Positions 53,301 to 62,548 of a stretch of 64,000 bases of DNA are shown here, piece after piece (the first letter of the stretch is position 1; every line of letters starts with the position of its first letter). The notes below the pieces were generated by a model. It had not been told where the DNA came from. It saw nothing but the letters and a program-made list of their open reading frames with translations, and did no database searches. The position numbers and the translations under genes were made by a program. This stretch comes from Lineus longissimus (taxonomy: Eukaryota; Nemertea; Pilidiophora; Heteronemertea; Lineidae), in contig NC_088322.1 of the NCBI RefSeq assembly GCF_910592395.1, positions 4,829,431-4,893,430 on the forward strand. Direction: 5' to 3'.

Positions 53301-53545
53301 AAAATCGTATATATGCCACCTATAAGCCTTAGTATATACTAAGGATTTATATAAAAAGAGGAATAAAGAGGTCGGCATCTGGGGCATGTTTAAATAGTAA
53401 TTACCAATTAGTGTGCATGGTTACCTGGGTGAACTTTGCAATTCTGTATTGTACTAAAGCCTAACAATACTTTACAAAAGAAAAAGCTTTGTTCCATAAA
53501 GTGTCAAACGGAAGTTTAGAATAAATACTGTTAGCCCATGGCCTA
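47330..53545. mobile_element. complete Academ DNA transposon, 6.2 kb
   Basis: Both ends begin TAGGCCA and share imperfect inverted blocks further in (CGTTTGACA, GGAACAAAG within the first 80 bp). CAA stands on each side (47327-47329 and 53546-53548), a 3-bp target duplication. Joining the flanks restores the helicase frame at the codons for Ile-Gly-Gly. 3-bp duplications plus a transposase fused to an XPG-like nuclease and a Cys-rich C terminus are the marks of the Academ superfamily. Its ORF is intact, so the element may be young and autonomous. Confidence 0.85.
48379..53271 (-). CDS. Academ transposase with XPG-like nuclease and Cys-rich C terminus
   Basis: A single uninterrupted 1,630-codon exon. 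N-terminal Cys/His modules occur at about 78-100 (CVQCIDSVCDLGYHRLCYSR) and 175-245 (CLLCEAEQYF ... YHRSCYRKY). The transposase region spans about 400-1150 (LVFDQAIYYKAQQIRW, LGKRFKDAGLSDIMVESG, FVRATREGNWNLHLAS). An XPG/FEN-type nuclease region follows: DFVADLYPQMSIKG (about 1245), DHEEADTRMLLHAKHAA (about 1343), RSDDTDVFIIA (about 1365) and TGCDSVSAFKGKGK (about 1428), echoing the EAEA, DxD and GCD motifs of XPG nucleases. At about 1570-1600 nine cysteines follow in CKCKTGCTSGKCSCKETGC and CACTDC, and the end is acidic. It would cut and rejoin element ends. No stop or shift is present. Confidence 0.82.
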   Translation of the reverse strand: MPKMAAPMKHVKCCLHICENENSNFKPISQSSFEKIRSSIGEWIVLPGTESVISKELSAKPSLCKKHPTLFSGPSDCVQCIDSVCDLGYHRLCYSRFTDVVRIRKRKSSAAKSKANRPPEEPQTLNNSVQDVDAVPPKRLLRIRSALPHPGHGTNEGSVEISRESRLGLFPQKCLLCEAEQYFTQNHDQKRKKEPLTQCLTFEAAEWLQLAASAKQHETLLLRIIGQDLVAKEARYHRSCYRKYIKCLKQDSAAAGSKKDMFCEAGFASFSTTVIECKILKNNEILTMNTLMSLFKERVKQSESGLPVGPWTYRNCQLKRRLQRQYPQLIFLKKTRRNTSEIVLCEFESGPRIVPAHKIGSTSASESNSETEDDGDLELDDLKLKPDASLKSSLYMSAMHLRNALADAPPLQSPWPPTAENMKDEDIKSMVPPDLFNFIVWVVGGSEDALFDGYVDVNQDVKTKVFSISQDIIYLASKGRKMTPKHLALGMTMRHLTGSSEVIGLLNGFGHSVSHSKVLEHDTALAERQLYLNDALPDGFVKGQPTSLAWDNNDFGKETVTGAGTTHNTNGIIIQRVVAENQDGHHQVNLKPSRRRTLNPPEQRIVPYISGKKVGPPKEFKVTDGSTLDSKALEHGRFTDMAYIICKSAGQDEAKLPGWTGFNTLLNKDKIPPLSRVGYLPIIDASPTEMSTVQEVLRQSVKIADRLELATIVLVFDQAIYYKAQQIRWKDDTLSQRTVIRLGQFHTAKTYLAVLGKRFKDAGLSDIMVESGAVAAGSVNQVMTGNHYNRAMRCHKLVYEALHRLCWQEYLESLPESEAIILHNFAEELTSNVQDPEHFEAMVASQMFVDAMQNFNSFMSKRVIDSPTFALWDSYMSMVECLLQFVRATREGNWNLHLASLHSMLPWFFAYDRTNYARYAPVYLLEMQNLVTSHPGIHQQMLAGGFVVQRQTRHGFAQTAVDQTIEQTVNRDSKTKGGLTGITVKKGAVHRWILSHPARAQISRRCSEMAGKSDTTRTRKDLDRSRIAADEKAVQNVISTIQSMNNPFKIADDCLVNIVSGVVASAEIQKDMNRAETVGQLALNDYIETNVMGAEKNIYCTLKLMKLKTFSDSNGPSPTRDKVLNISLKSNTDLLGRMVVVGRAKNVDMEDALTYSLHPYPPSLTTHGGTLAKTDKARLARHIEGLVETEMEPALSGAWILDGMAVIQKLKDIPDTFEKLALKILRQVVNIASKHGARRVDFVADLYPQMSIKGSERNRRASSGVQQITITRPEQKTPRQFAKYLACGKNKETFVEFLFQQWSSVPSQELKETTLLITHGQKCHSLYQEEDGIVVEEVTALSCDHEEADTRMLLHAKHAANDHEEVIIRSDDTDVFIIAISLSSQIPTNLYLHMGPISSYRVVHVNTLASKLGGDVCKALIGVHTFTGCDSVSAFKGKGKLKAFSLAQENLHFRQFFMDLGQSWTLDSISLDFMEQFVCHLYGKSNMTSVNAVRYEMFCLRFKIDSTLPPNKDALMQHLKRANYQAAIHRRSIACKIDAPSPVTNGWKDDGGYLGVEWITLPFAPNSLMKYVSCKCKTGCTSGKCSCKETGCTGLCACTDCQNKKETNAETPVDTDSDCESDTELDDEEE

Positions 53546-56500
53546 CAATGAGGTTTTGGGCAGCAAGGCCAGTGCTGGCAACGTTGAGGACAATGAGCCC
53601 CTCAGCTCTTATTTTGGCAGCGATGAGTTTCATGGTGAAAGTTTTGCCGTATCCTCCTGGTGAATTCAGGACAAATTGTTTTGTTATGTTGTCTTCGGGT
53701 TGAGAATGGACTGCGAGTTGTATTAGGTTGAAAAGTTCTGCCTGTTTCTCATTTATGGAGGGGTAATCCTTGTGGAATATGCTTGCCTGTTCATATTTGT
53801 CGTAGATTTCGTCTTTAAGGAGCATTGCAACTTTCTCTTCCTCTGTCAAGGGATTGGGTTGGGGCATTCCGTCGATATTAGCGAGGCTTCCGCCCATCAG
53901 AGACAATTCTTCATTCAAGGACGTTAGTAACCTGTCGTGTATAGTTTGGGCGTTGACTTTATCACGCGTACAGTTACGAAGTTGCATCTGTTGATATTCG
54001 ATATCTTCCGACATGTCTGTGAAGAACTTGTCATACAGTGTCTTGGGTACTGTGGGACTGCAGTATTGAAGAATGACAGCAAAGGTGGCACGGATTTGTT
54101 TCCCTGTTCCGTATTGCGATACTTCCATCAAGGCAACAGTCCACTCACTGTCATCCTCAAGAAGGCCCATGGCTAAGGCTGTTTCCTTGAAGGTGTTGTA
54201 TTCGTGTTCTTGGTAATTGCGAAGGTCATCATACGAAGTGGGGCCTTTGATGTGGCCGAGGAGTAACTTCAGATAGAATCGTTCAGCTTGGATAGGAGAT
54301 ACATTATTGATTCTTCCGATTGACCTTGGAACTTCTCCGGATGCCAATGGAGTGGCTCTCTTCTTCCAGGTATGGTTAGGTTGCCACGTGTAATGCTCAG
54401 GAATGTCTGCGTATAGATATTCTCTGGCATCCGGATCATTCTGGTTCAATTTGAAGAAGGCCATGAGTGTAGTGTCTTTCATGGTGTCCAATGCTTCTTC
54501 AGCCATGTCTTCTTTGAAGATGACGTTTTGCTGATCTTGCAAGTGTATGGCGAGGGACTGAACTGCTGGATACCTGTCTTGGATACTGTATTCCATGGTC
54601 CTCCAGTGGGCATCATATGCATCAATACTTCTGGCATTGATGAATTGAGCTATCTCATCTTTGTCTTGTACTTGTTGTCCTTGGATGCCGACAGTGGCAA
54701 CATCTGAACCCTTGTGAACATACTTGTAGATGTACTTGATTGTGTGGAATGAGCCGACGTATTCAACGTTAATGTGAGCCACCATCTTTAGGAGTAAGTA
54801 CTTATTGTGGGGAACAACCCAGCGGTTGTCGTATGTGAAGTTGTTCTTTTGAATAGTTCGGCCATTATCTGGTCTTTTGTAGATAGGATATCCGTGACCG
54901 TCAGCAGGAAGCGTTGTTTCATCATTGAAGTTCTTTGGGTATCCAAATCTACATTTGCCATCGATCATACAGGGGGCATTTGGAAAGGCGGGACCACATG
55001 GTCCATGAAGCATGAAGTTGGTGACGATTTCATACAGCTTAGGTTCGTTGTGTGGGTCCGGGATTTGGGCCTGGATGATGTTGTCGATGTCATCTACTGT
55101 GATTGTCTCTTGCAGGAGCAGAAGGATATGGGCATGCTTCATTCCTCTGAATTGTCCTTCGATAACATGGAGTCTCGCTTTGACAGTACCAAGGACACCG
55201 TGTTTGAAATCAGCAATGAGCTCGTTGAGACTGTGCTGAAAGATTCGGTTGACGATATCTGGTCTGTCGGAAGGTTGCTGCCCAGGGAAGAGATTGTTTG
55301 TGACAGCAGTCCATCGGGGGTTGGCGGTGAAAGTGATGAACAGGTCAAACTTCCGGAATTTTCTGGCTATGGCGAGGGCATCTAGATAGTGTTTGTACAT
55401 GTACCGTGGACTTCCCGTGAAGGATGATGGAAGGACTGTGAGCTGTCCCAGTCTTTGCAGTTCAGTTTGCTCAGTGTTGTTTCTGGCTTGGCTGAGAGCA
55501 TCAGCTAGACCTCTGTACTGTTCCACTCGGAGGCTGTCCTGGTTATACTTGATGTACTGTAAACGTTCTTTTTCTATTTTCTGCCACTGGTCACAAAGGT
55601 ACTCCTGTGCAAGTCTCTTGGCTTTGTGGAGAGTATTGAAGCTGCCGTCCCTGACCTGGAGATGGAAACGGAAGAACTGAAGGGCTGTTAGCTTCTTGCC
55701 ATTGGATTTTGTGAGGTTGCATTCGAAGCTGAAGCCACTTTCACCATGAGGCATTATGAGAGGGTAGGAGGTTGGGTCGTACATAGGATGTTGTTCATTA
55801 ATGTGGATGGTGTCATTCTGTTTTGGATGGCAGCTGCTGTCTCGGTAAATGACGACATCTCTTGGTTCAGTGTGCTCGCCTGGTGCCAGGAAGACGATAT
55901 CTGGTACATCAGGGTTGTGGTGCTTTCTAGTGGCTCCGATAGATCCTTTAGCTTTGAAAACCATCCTAAGGTCTTTGTGTGGGTTTTCTTGAAAGACTTT
56001 GGCAGCATTCTTGTAAATGTGCACATAAGGATTGACAGAGGAGAGTTCTGATTGGATGACAGTTAGAATTGTCTTATCAATGGACCCAGCACCCTTGGAA
56101 ATGTTCATTCGGGTGTTAGTTTCATGTTCCTGGTGATACACGAATATTTGTGAGAACTTTAGGGTTTGTCCGGACAAAGGGAAGAGATTGGGTGTGAGAT
56201 GGTACATCTGGCCACTGATTTTAAAGGTTTGGGGGCCACGGCCACGTCCATGGTAGTCCTAAACTTTTCCTGTGAAGTTTTTTGATGACATGGAGACCAA
56301 GTTATTATACTGTCGTATGTTCTGCAGGAAATTTGGGGAATTAAACAATGTCTGAAGAGCAGGTGTTGGATTTGCGAAGGGTTTGAGTTTTATTGTTCCA
56401 TAGTCACAACACTTTGAAAACACTTTCATTGGTCTGTTATCGAGGATTATGATTTTGCTAGATTCCCAGGGGAACATGAGAGCCTTGCAGTTGGCACATT

Positions 56501-56659
56501 GCTCAGTCATGTTGGGAATACTATCAATGAAAGATGTGGCAGTAGTTTTCTCTTCTGGCGGAGTCCAGGCCATCTTGTATTTTGGAGCGAGTTGTCTCTT
56601 TCTTGTTGATTGCTGGTACTTCTTTCGTTGGACAGCATAATCTGGTGTGAGTTTTTTTA

Positions 56660-57730
56660 GTTTTGCTGCAGCTAATGCTTTTGGCGTTCTGATTCTTTCT
56701 GCATCCCTCTCCTTCCTAATGGTGAACGCTTGCTGACGATGGTGTTGTAGTAACCGGAGTTCGTCAGGATCAGGCTCCAGAGTGCACATGACACCTATGG
56801 GTTGACTGTGACCCATGTATGGACGGCAACACTTGGAGCATCGCAATATCCTGTAAATGGAAGAGGGGTAAGTTGAGATGATTGCCAGAAGTTTGTCCGA
56901 AATCTCTTGGAAAAGATAGTGGTGACACACAGCATAATGGGTCCACGTCCAAAATAACTGGACGTCCTGAAATTTAAACTGGACGTTTCAACCTAATGAC
57001 TGTCTTACCTTTTGGCATCTTGTTGTTGGTGTTTGATCGTTTCAGCTGTTGCCTCTGAATCGTGGTCAAGTGTGGACAGTGTGGCCTTAGGAGGAGGGCA
57101 CTGTTCTGAAAATATGAAGAGGCATTGATATGCAGATGACTATTTATAGAAAATTCTGATGATTCAGCATTTGATTGAAAATTTACATGATTCAGCATAT
57201 TCAGGATGCTTACCGATGTGATTAATTGCAAGTTTGTTGCGTTTGGCTGTGGTTAGTGCATCAGGAAGTCTGTTTCGTTTTCGTCTATGGGCTTCTGGCG
57301 TTGTCTGTCTTTCTGCATCCCTCTTCTTCCTGAGCTCCTTCCTAACAGCCAATGCTTGCTGACGATGGTGTTGTAGCAAGTGGAGTTGTTCAGGATCAGG
57401 CTCCAGAGTACACATAACACCTCTGGGTAGACTGTGACCCATGTATGGACGGCCGCACTTGGAGCATCGCAATATCCTGTAAATGGAAAAGGTTATAAAG
57501 AAAAGGTTATAAAGATTAGTGAAGATAAAAGTTTGAGAGTGCGCACCCGGACCTTCGGACTTGGATAACTTTCTAAATCGAATGACCTTTACTAAATTAC
57601 CTTTTGGGATGTTCCTGGGGTTGGTGTTTGATCATTTCAGCTGGAGCCTCTGCGACTGTGGTGGACAGTGTGGCCTTAGTAGTAGTAGTAGTAATAGGCG
57701 GCGGCGGCGGCGACGGGCTAAGGGACTGTT
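56660..57730 (-). repeat. tandem duplication of two Helitron exons
   Basis: The pair 57601-57730 plus 57214-57476 resembles the pair 57009-57105 plus the 5' part of the large exon (about 56660-56850). In both, KATLST...IKHQ is followed by a splice and then RILRCSKC.RPYMGHS and GVMCTLEPDP. Intron sequences near the splice sites are also alike. Identity is clearly below 100 percent, so the duplication is old. Both copies keep phases 1 and 2, giving a protein with two zinc-like modules. Confidence 0.8.
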
Positions 57731-57834
57731 CTGAAAATGAGGCAATAGATATGCATTTATATGATCTGAAAATGACACTACTGATATGCACGTCGGAAAA
57801 AATTGGAACGTCCATTAAAATGGGGACCATCTAC

Positions 57835-58320
57835 AAATTTAGGAACCATCTACAAACTTTAGAGACCATCTACAAATTTAGGGGCCGTCTACAAATTTAG
57901 GGACCGTCTACAAATTTAGAGATCGTCTACAAATTTAGAGATCGTCTACAAATTTAGGGACAGTCTACAAATTTAGGGACCGTCTACAAATTTAGGGACC
58001 GTCTACAAATTTAGGGACCGTCTACAAATTTAGGGACCGTCTACAAATTTAGGGACCGTCTACAAATTTAGGGACCGTCTACAAATTTAGGGACCGTCTT
58101 CAAATTTAGGGACCGTCTACAAATTTAGGGACCGTCTACAAATTTGGGGACCGTCTACAAATTTAGGGACCGTCTACAAATTTAGGGACCGTCTTCAAAT
58201 TTAGGGACCGTCTACAAATTTAGGGACCGTCTACAAATTTAGGGACCGTCTACAAATTTAAGGGACCATCTACAATTTAGAGACCATCTGCAAATTTAGG
58301 GACCATCTACAAATTGGAAC
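57835..58320. repeat. 19-bp minisatellite in Helitron intron 1
   Basis: About 24 copies of GGGACCGTCTACAAATTTA in head-to-tail order, with edge copies showing substitutions (ACCATC, GAGATCG) and the centre nearly uniform. It fills most of the first intron (57731-58709) of the Helitron gene. Confidence 0.95.
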
Positions 58321-60574
58321 ATCCATTAAAATATAGACTATCCGCAAATTTAGGGACATATCAATAAAGACACAAAAATTGGCACGTCCATTAGGCCTCT
58401 ATTGGAATGTCTATTAAAATAGGGATTCATCTAGAAATTTAGGAACAGACCAATCTTTGTGACGCCTATTTACATAGGAACCCATCCCATAATAATAGCC
58501 AGGGACCCATCCTGAAATGACGTACCGATTCGACATCGAGAAAATGACACTTTCCCCAAGTTTAGTGCATAGGAACGTTCCAAAAAATAACATACTCCCC
58601 AACTGCATAGGAACGTTCCAAAAACATAACACATCCCCTACTGTCTGAGTGCTGAGCCATCCATTGGATAGAAATTCACATTTACATGAGCAGAGCATCT
58701 TATTCTTACCTTTGTTGTTATTCATGTGTGTGTCTAGTACTGTCAGGTCCATAGTCTTGCATAAATGTCCATTGTCTTCAGAAAATCATCATCAGGAAAT
58801 TCAGAAATCAATTAAAATAGGTGCTACATTGTGCAAGTACCATAGCAGTTTGGGTTTAGTTCCAAATGGAGGAGGATGTTTAGAGTTTTTAGTTTTTAGT
58901 TCCTCTTAATGTAAGCAGATGGCAGCAGTATTTGGGTGAGCATAGGTATCATGTCTACTTTATAGAATGGGGGGATGCTCAGCTGATAAGATATTCTATG
59001 TCTGATTTACAGTTATATACTTCCCGACTTTTAATTGAACTCACCAGCAGTGGAGGCAGGAATGACCAGAGCGGCCATTGCCAATTTTGCCAAATTGGGG
59101 TATACCTCCGATTTCGCCACAACTTTTAAAGCTTCTGGCAGCTTCCCATATCTTTCCGGGTACTTCACCATATTGGCACGGAGGGAGTCCCATTCCGTGA
59201 CAGCCTGTTATCTGGAGAGGTCCATGCCTTCCTCGTACCTGTTCAGAAGCATCTGTAAGACAACGCAATGATGATGGCATATAAACTTAAGAAGAGTCCG
59301 AGACATTATGCATTACAGCGCAATGTTCGCCCTTTAAAAAATTGTCAGATTGTTTCCTCGACCACACTTACCCCAAGTGAAGCCTCTCCATACTTCGACT
59401 GCTGAGCATCGATGTTGGATAATGGCAGACGTCGGGGGTGCCTCTCTGTGTCGCAGTCGAACATCGCAAATGCATCCATTGCATCTGCATTGGGGAATCG
59501 GTCCCGGATGTTTTCAATAACGGTGTTTATAAACCTATCATGAACCTGCAATGTATGAGAAATGGTACAACAAAAAAAACCCGCCTATATTCGCAACTTC
59601 TAGTGTATTAATTGTTTGTTTGGGGGTGGGGGAGATGTCGTACACCATCCATTGATTTAACTACACACCTGGTTTTGGAAAACGACAGCAGACATCTCTC
59701 TGGTCAGTGTAACACCTGCGCCCGTCATGCGATCGATAGTGGCATCGCGATTTCTCGTATGTCTGCCAGGTACTTCCAGGGTGTCTTCAAGCTGATCGAT
59801 CGTGTCTTTTAGTTTCTCCTCAATGTCACTCATTGCCAAATCTTTCATCTGTAAAAGACACAGAAATGTTATGACACCAACGTATTTCAGACAATATATT
59901 CTCGGGCTAGCAATTCACATGCAATGAACTCACTGCATCTTTACATACTTGTACGTGTAAAATCAAATCTGTTAAAAGCAGGGGTAAGTACCTGAAACTT
60001 CTGTGAAAGCTCAGACAACTTTGGCAGGACGTCACACATCATATGTAGAGTCGCAACGAACTTCCACGCGGAAGCAAGCTTCAATAGCCCGATGGCCTTC
60101 ACATCCTCTCGCTCAGCTGCCTCCCTGCCGAGACTCAAGATTATGCTAGTGAGAATCTGCCTCATGGTGTTGCAGCCTTGATCATGGGAGAGCCAACGGG
60201 TTGTTAAAGCTCTCTTTGGCTTCAAGGTAGGGTCCTGTATAGCACCCTGAAAAGAGAATTCACGTTGATATAACAACTTAAAACTATTCAATACCATCGG
60301 CAAGTACACTGTTGGGGCCTATGTGGCCATATACTAGTGAGTACCGTAACTCTTACCTCAATAGTTTTTAGTCCTGCCAAACGTATTGCCGAGTTTTCAT
60401 AAAACTGGTAGATCATCTGAAGGGTGTCATTGAAACGTTTAATGTATATATATATATTTTATTAACGTGTCACCTTTTACAAAAAGCCAGCCTGCAAAGG
60501 CTTACGAGACAGAATAATTCATAATTTGCAAACGGGAGCGCAACATGTCGACCGCGGCAAAGGGAGGGGTGGTC

Positions 60575-61004
60575 CGACCATACACGACTTATTCTACTTA
60601 AGATTTGAGGCGGTTTATTTACGCATTTGGTAGATGAGTCGTATATAGCTAGCTACACGTCCTGCCACTGTCGGACTCGACAGAAGCGCATTCAGTCCAC
60701 CGCTCCGGTCCATGGAACCAACATTTTCACCAATATCCAACAGCAAGTCCACCCGCTCTCGGCTATATTTTGTACACTCCAAAAGAAAATGACCATACAC
60801 GACTTATTCTACTTAAGATTTGAGGCGGTTTATTTACGCATTTGGTAGATGAGTCGTATATAGCTAGCTACACGTCCTGCCACTGTCGGACTCGACAGAA
60901 GCGCATTCAGTCCACCGCTCCGGTCCATGGAACCAACATTTTCACCAATATCCAACAGCAAGTCCACCCGCTCTCGGCTATATTTTGTACACTCCAAAAG
61001 AAAA
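60575..61004. repeat. 215-bp tandem duplication of the LINE 3' end
   Basis: 60575-60789 and 60790-61004 are practically identical, both containing TTAAGATTTGAGGCGGTTTA and the last about 55 codons of the RT frame with the stop. The duplication happened within the element or during its insertion. Confidence 0.88.
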
Positions 61005-62548
61005 TGGAACTCATCTTCCACTTTTTCATCACCACAGGTCTTACAGGTTCTATTTTCAAGCGGCACACCCCGATATCGTCCTAATTCTATACCTAGAGGG
61101 AATGTACCGTTACGCATTCTTGCTATTGTAGACCTACTCGCCCTACTTAGTGGCAATAAAACATATCTCTCCGTACCAAATTCCTGTTTTAACAACTTAA
61201 ACGTTCGTAGTTTTGGCATGTTCACCACCTCATTTTTCCATTTAACCACATAATTTGCCATGAGAGCGTCCCTTATCCGGCCTGAAAGCTCCCTATTTTC
61301 TGCTGCTGAGAATGTCCTGTGTAGCATGGGAGCATCATAAATGTTAGTCATATTACAATCGTTCAAAATAGTTTTTATACTTTTGCACCAGTTATCTTTC
61401 CCTTGTCTAGATAACTCATAATCCCATAGAAATATGTGTTTGGCAATTCTATGAACAGGCAAAGTACACTGCTTAAACCACAAGTTACACATCTTGACAT
61501 GATGCCTGATAGACAGCGGTATGGAACCCATGTCGCCCACTATTGCCGGTAAAGCTGAAAATTTACCAACTCCTAGAAAGGATCTTAAACACCGCAAATG
61601 AACTTTCTCACATTGTCTATAAGTTTTAAAACCCCAAACACTGCAACAGTAGTCCATCACTGGCACCACCTGAGCGTCATATAAGCGTATATACGAATTA
61701 TACATGAGTCCTCTTGCCGTCGAGAAATGCTTCGCTAAAATACCTGCTAGAGCCTTTGAGGCCCCTTTCGCTAACACGTCTGCAGTGTGGGTATAATCTA
61801 AATATTCATTCAGTTCTACACGCAGATAACGATAGGCATTAGTTCGCTCAATATCATGTTCTCCAAAATGAAATACATAATTAGTTGGCGCTTCACATTT
61901 CCTACGAAAGTGCATAACTTTTGTCTTTTCAACGTTCACTGCCATACGCCACTTTATACACCAATCCCGCACCATGTCTATCATGTTTTGGAGCGATTCC
62001 TCATTGTCACTAATCAGGGCGATATCATCAGCATACAACAGAATAGCTATATTTCTACCGTTTATAGCTACGCCATTTCCTTCACTGTTTATCTGTTCCG
62101 CTAGATCATTGAGATATAAAGCAAAACGAGTTGGCGATAGGCTGTCCCCCTGTCTAACTCCGCACGTTGTCCTAAAACTATCAGTCAGACACCCATTGAT
62201 GCGCACGCGTGCATCTGTATCCTTGTACATTGACACAACTGATTTAAGGAATCTGCCGGAGATGCCTTTACCATACAGCTTTGTTATCAACAGTTTTCTA
62301 TCTATCATATCAAACGCCTTGGAGAAATCCACATAACAAACAAAAGTAGGCTTTTTCTGTTGTTTTCGATTTCTCACTATTGTTGTCAGACTAAAGATAT
62401 GATCCTCGCAACTCCTGCCTTTCCTGAACCCATTTTGCTCATCGACCAACAAATCATTGTCGTCTATAAAGGTCATTAGCCTGTTATTCAATATCGTACT
62501 ATACACTTTTCCAGTTGTTGAATTGAGACTTATGCCCCGATAACTCAA
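60830..62548 (-). pseudogene. non-LTR reverse transcriptase, N-terminally truncated
   Basis: An open frame of 572 codons (or about 585 to the truncation point). RT motifs in order: SYRGISLNSTTGKVY, NGFRKGRSCEDHIF, VCYVDFSKAFDMID, CGVRQGDSLSPTRFALYLND, ILLYADDIALISDNEES (the YADD catalytic box) and WRMAVNVEKTKVMHFR. A long C-terminal region follows, with a CCHC-like end (CKTCGDEKVEDEFHFLLEC). The RT resembles Jockey/CR1/Rex-type families. The endonuclease and ORF1 are absent because of 5' truncation, so it is dead although its remaining frame is undamaged, implying a recent insertion. Confidence 0.88.

Larger units (their letters stand above)
46152..58752 (-). pseudogene. Helitron Rep/helicase gene, disrupted
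   Basis: Exons in order: 58710-58752 (start MDLTVLDTHMNNNK), 57601-57730, 57214-57476, 57009-57105, and a large one from 56850 down to 46152. All phases fit. The large exon contains an in-frame TAG (56259-56261), the HUH motif in KHAHILLLL, the Rep helix YIYKYVHKGSD, and the Walker A NSPGGYGKTFT. It is then cut after VASTGLAAQNLI by the Academ insertion and resumes with GGRTAHSRFKIPIPI, Walker B LIIWDEI, LLGGDPRQ and the C-terminal QLYTAFSRGK. The N-terminal exons encode CxxC modules (LRCSKCGRPYMGH) twice because exons 2-3 are duplicated as exons 4-5. The stop codon and the insertion make this copy inactive. Confidence 0.85.
46061..58800 (-). mobile_element. Helitron with spliced Rep/helicase gene, carrying a nested Academ element
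   Basis: The 3' end is clear: in minus-strand sense the sequence is a 6-bp stem hairpin (CCTCGCGCAGCGAGG), eight bases, CTAG, and then host T, exactly the usual Helitron terminus inserted between A and T. The coding part contains the rolling-circle Rep domain and a Pif1-type helicase. The 5' end, expected to begin TC after an A, lies upstream of about 58752 but could not be located. The element has been interrupted by the 6.2-kb Academ transposon at 47330-53545. Confidence 0.85.

Noticed and set aside
57835-58320. CRISPR-like array
   Set aside because: The 19-bp units follow each other without unique spacers, in a eukaryotic, intron-containing context. It is a minisatellite.
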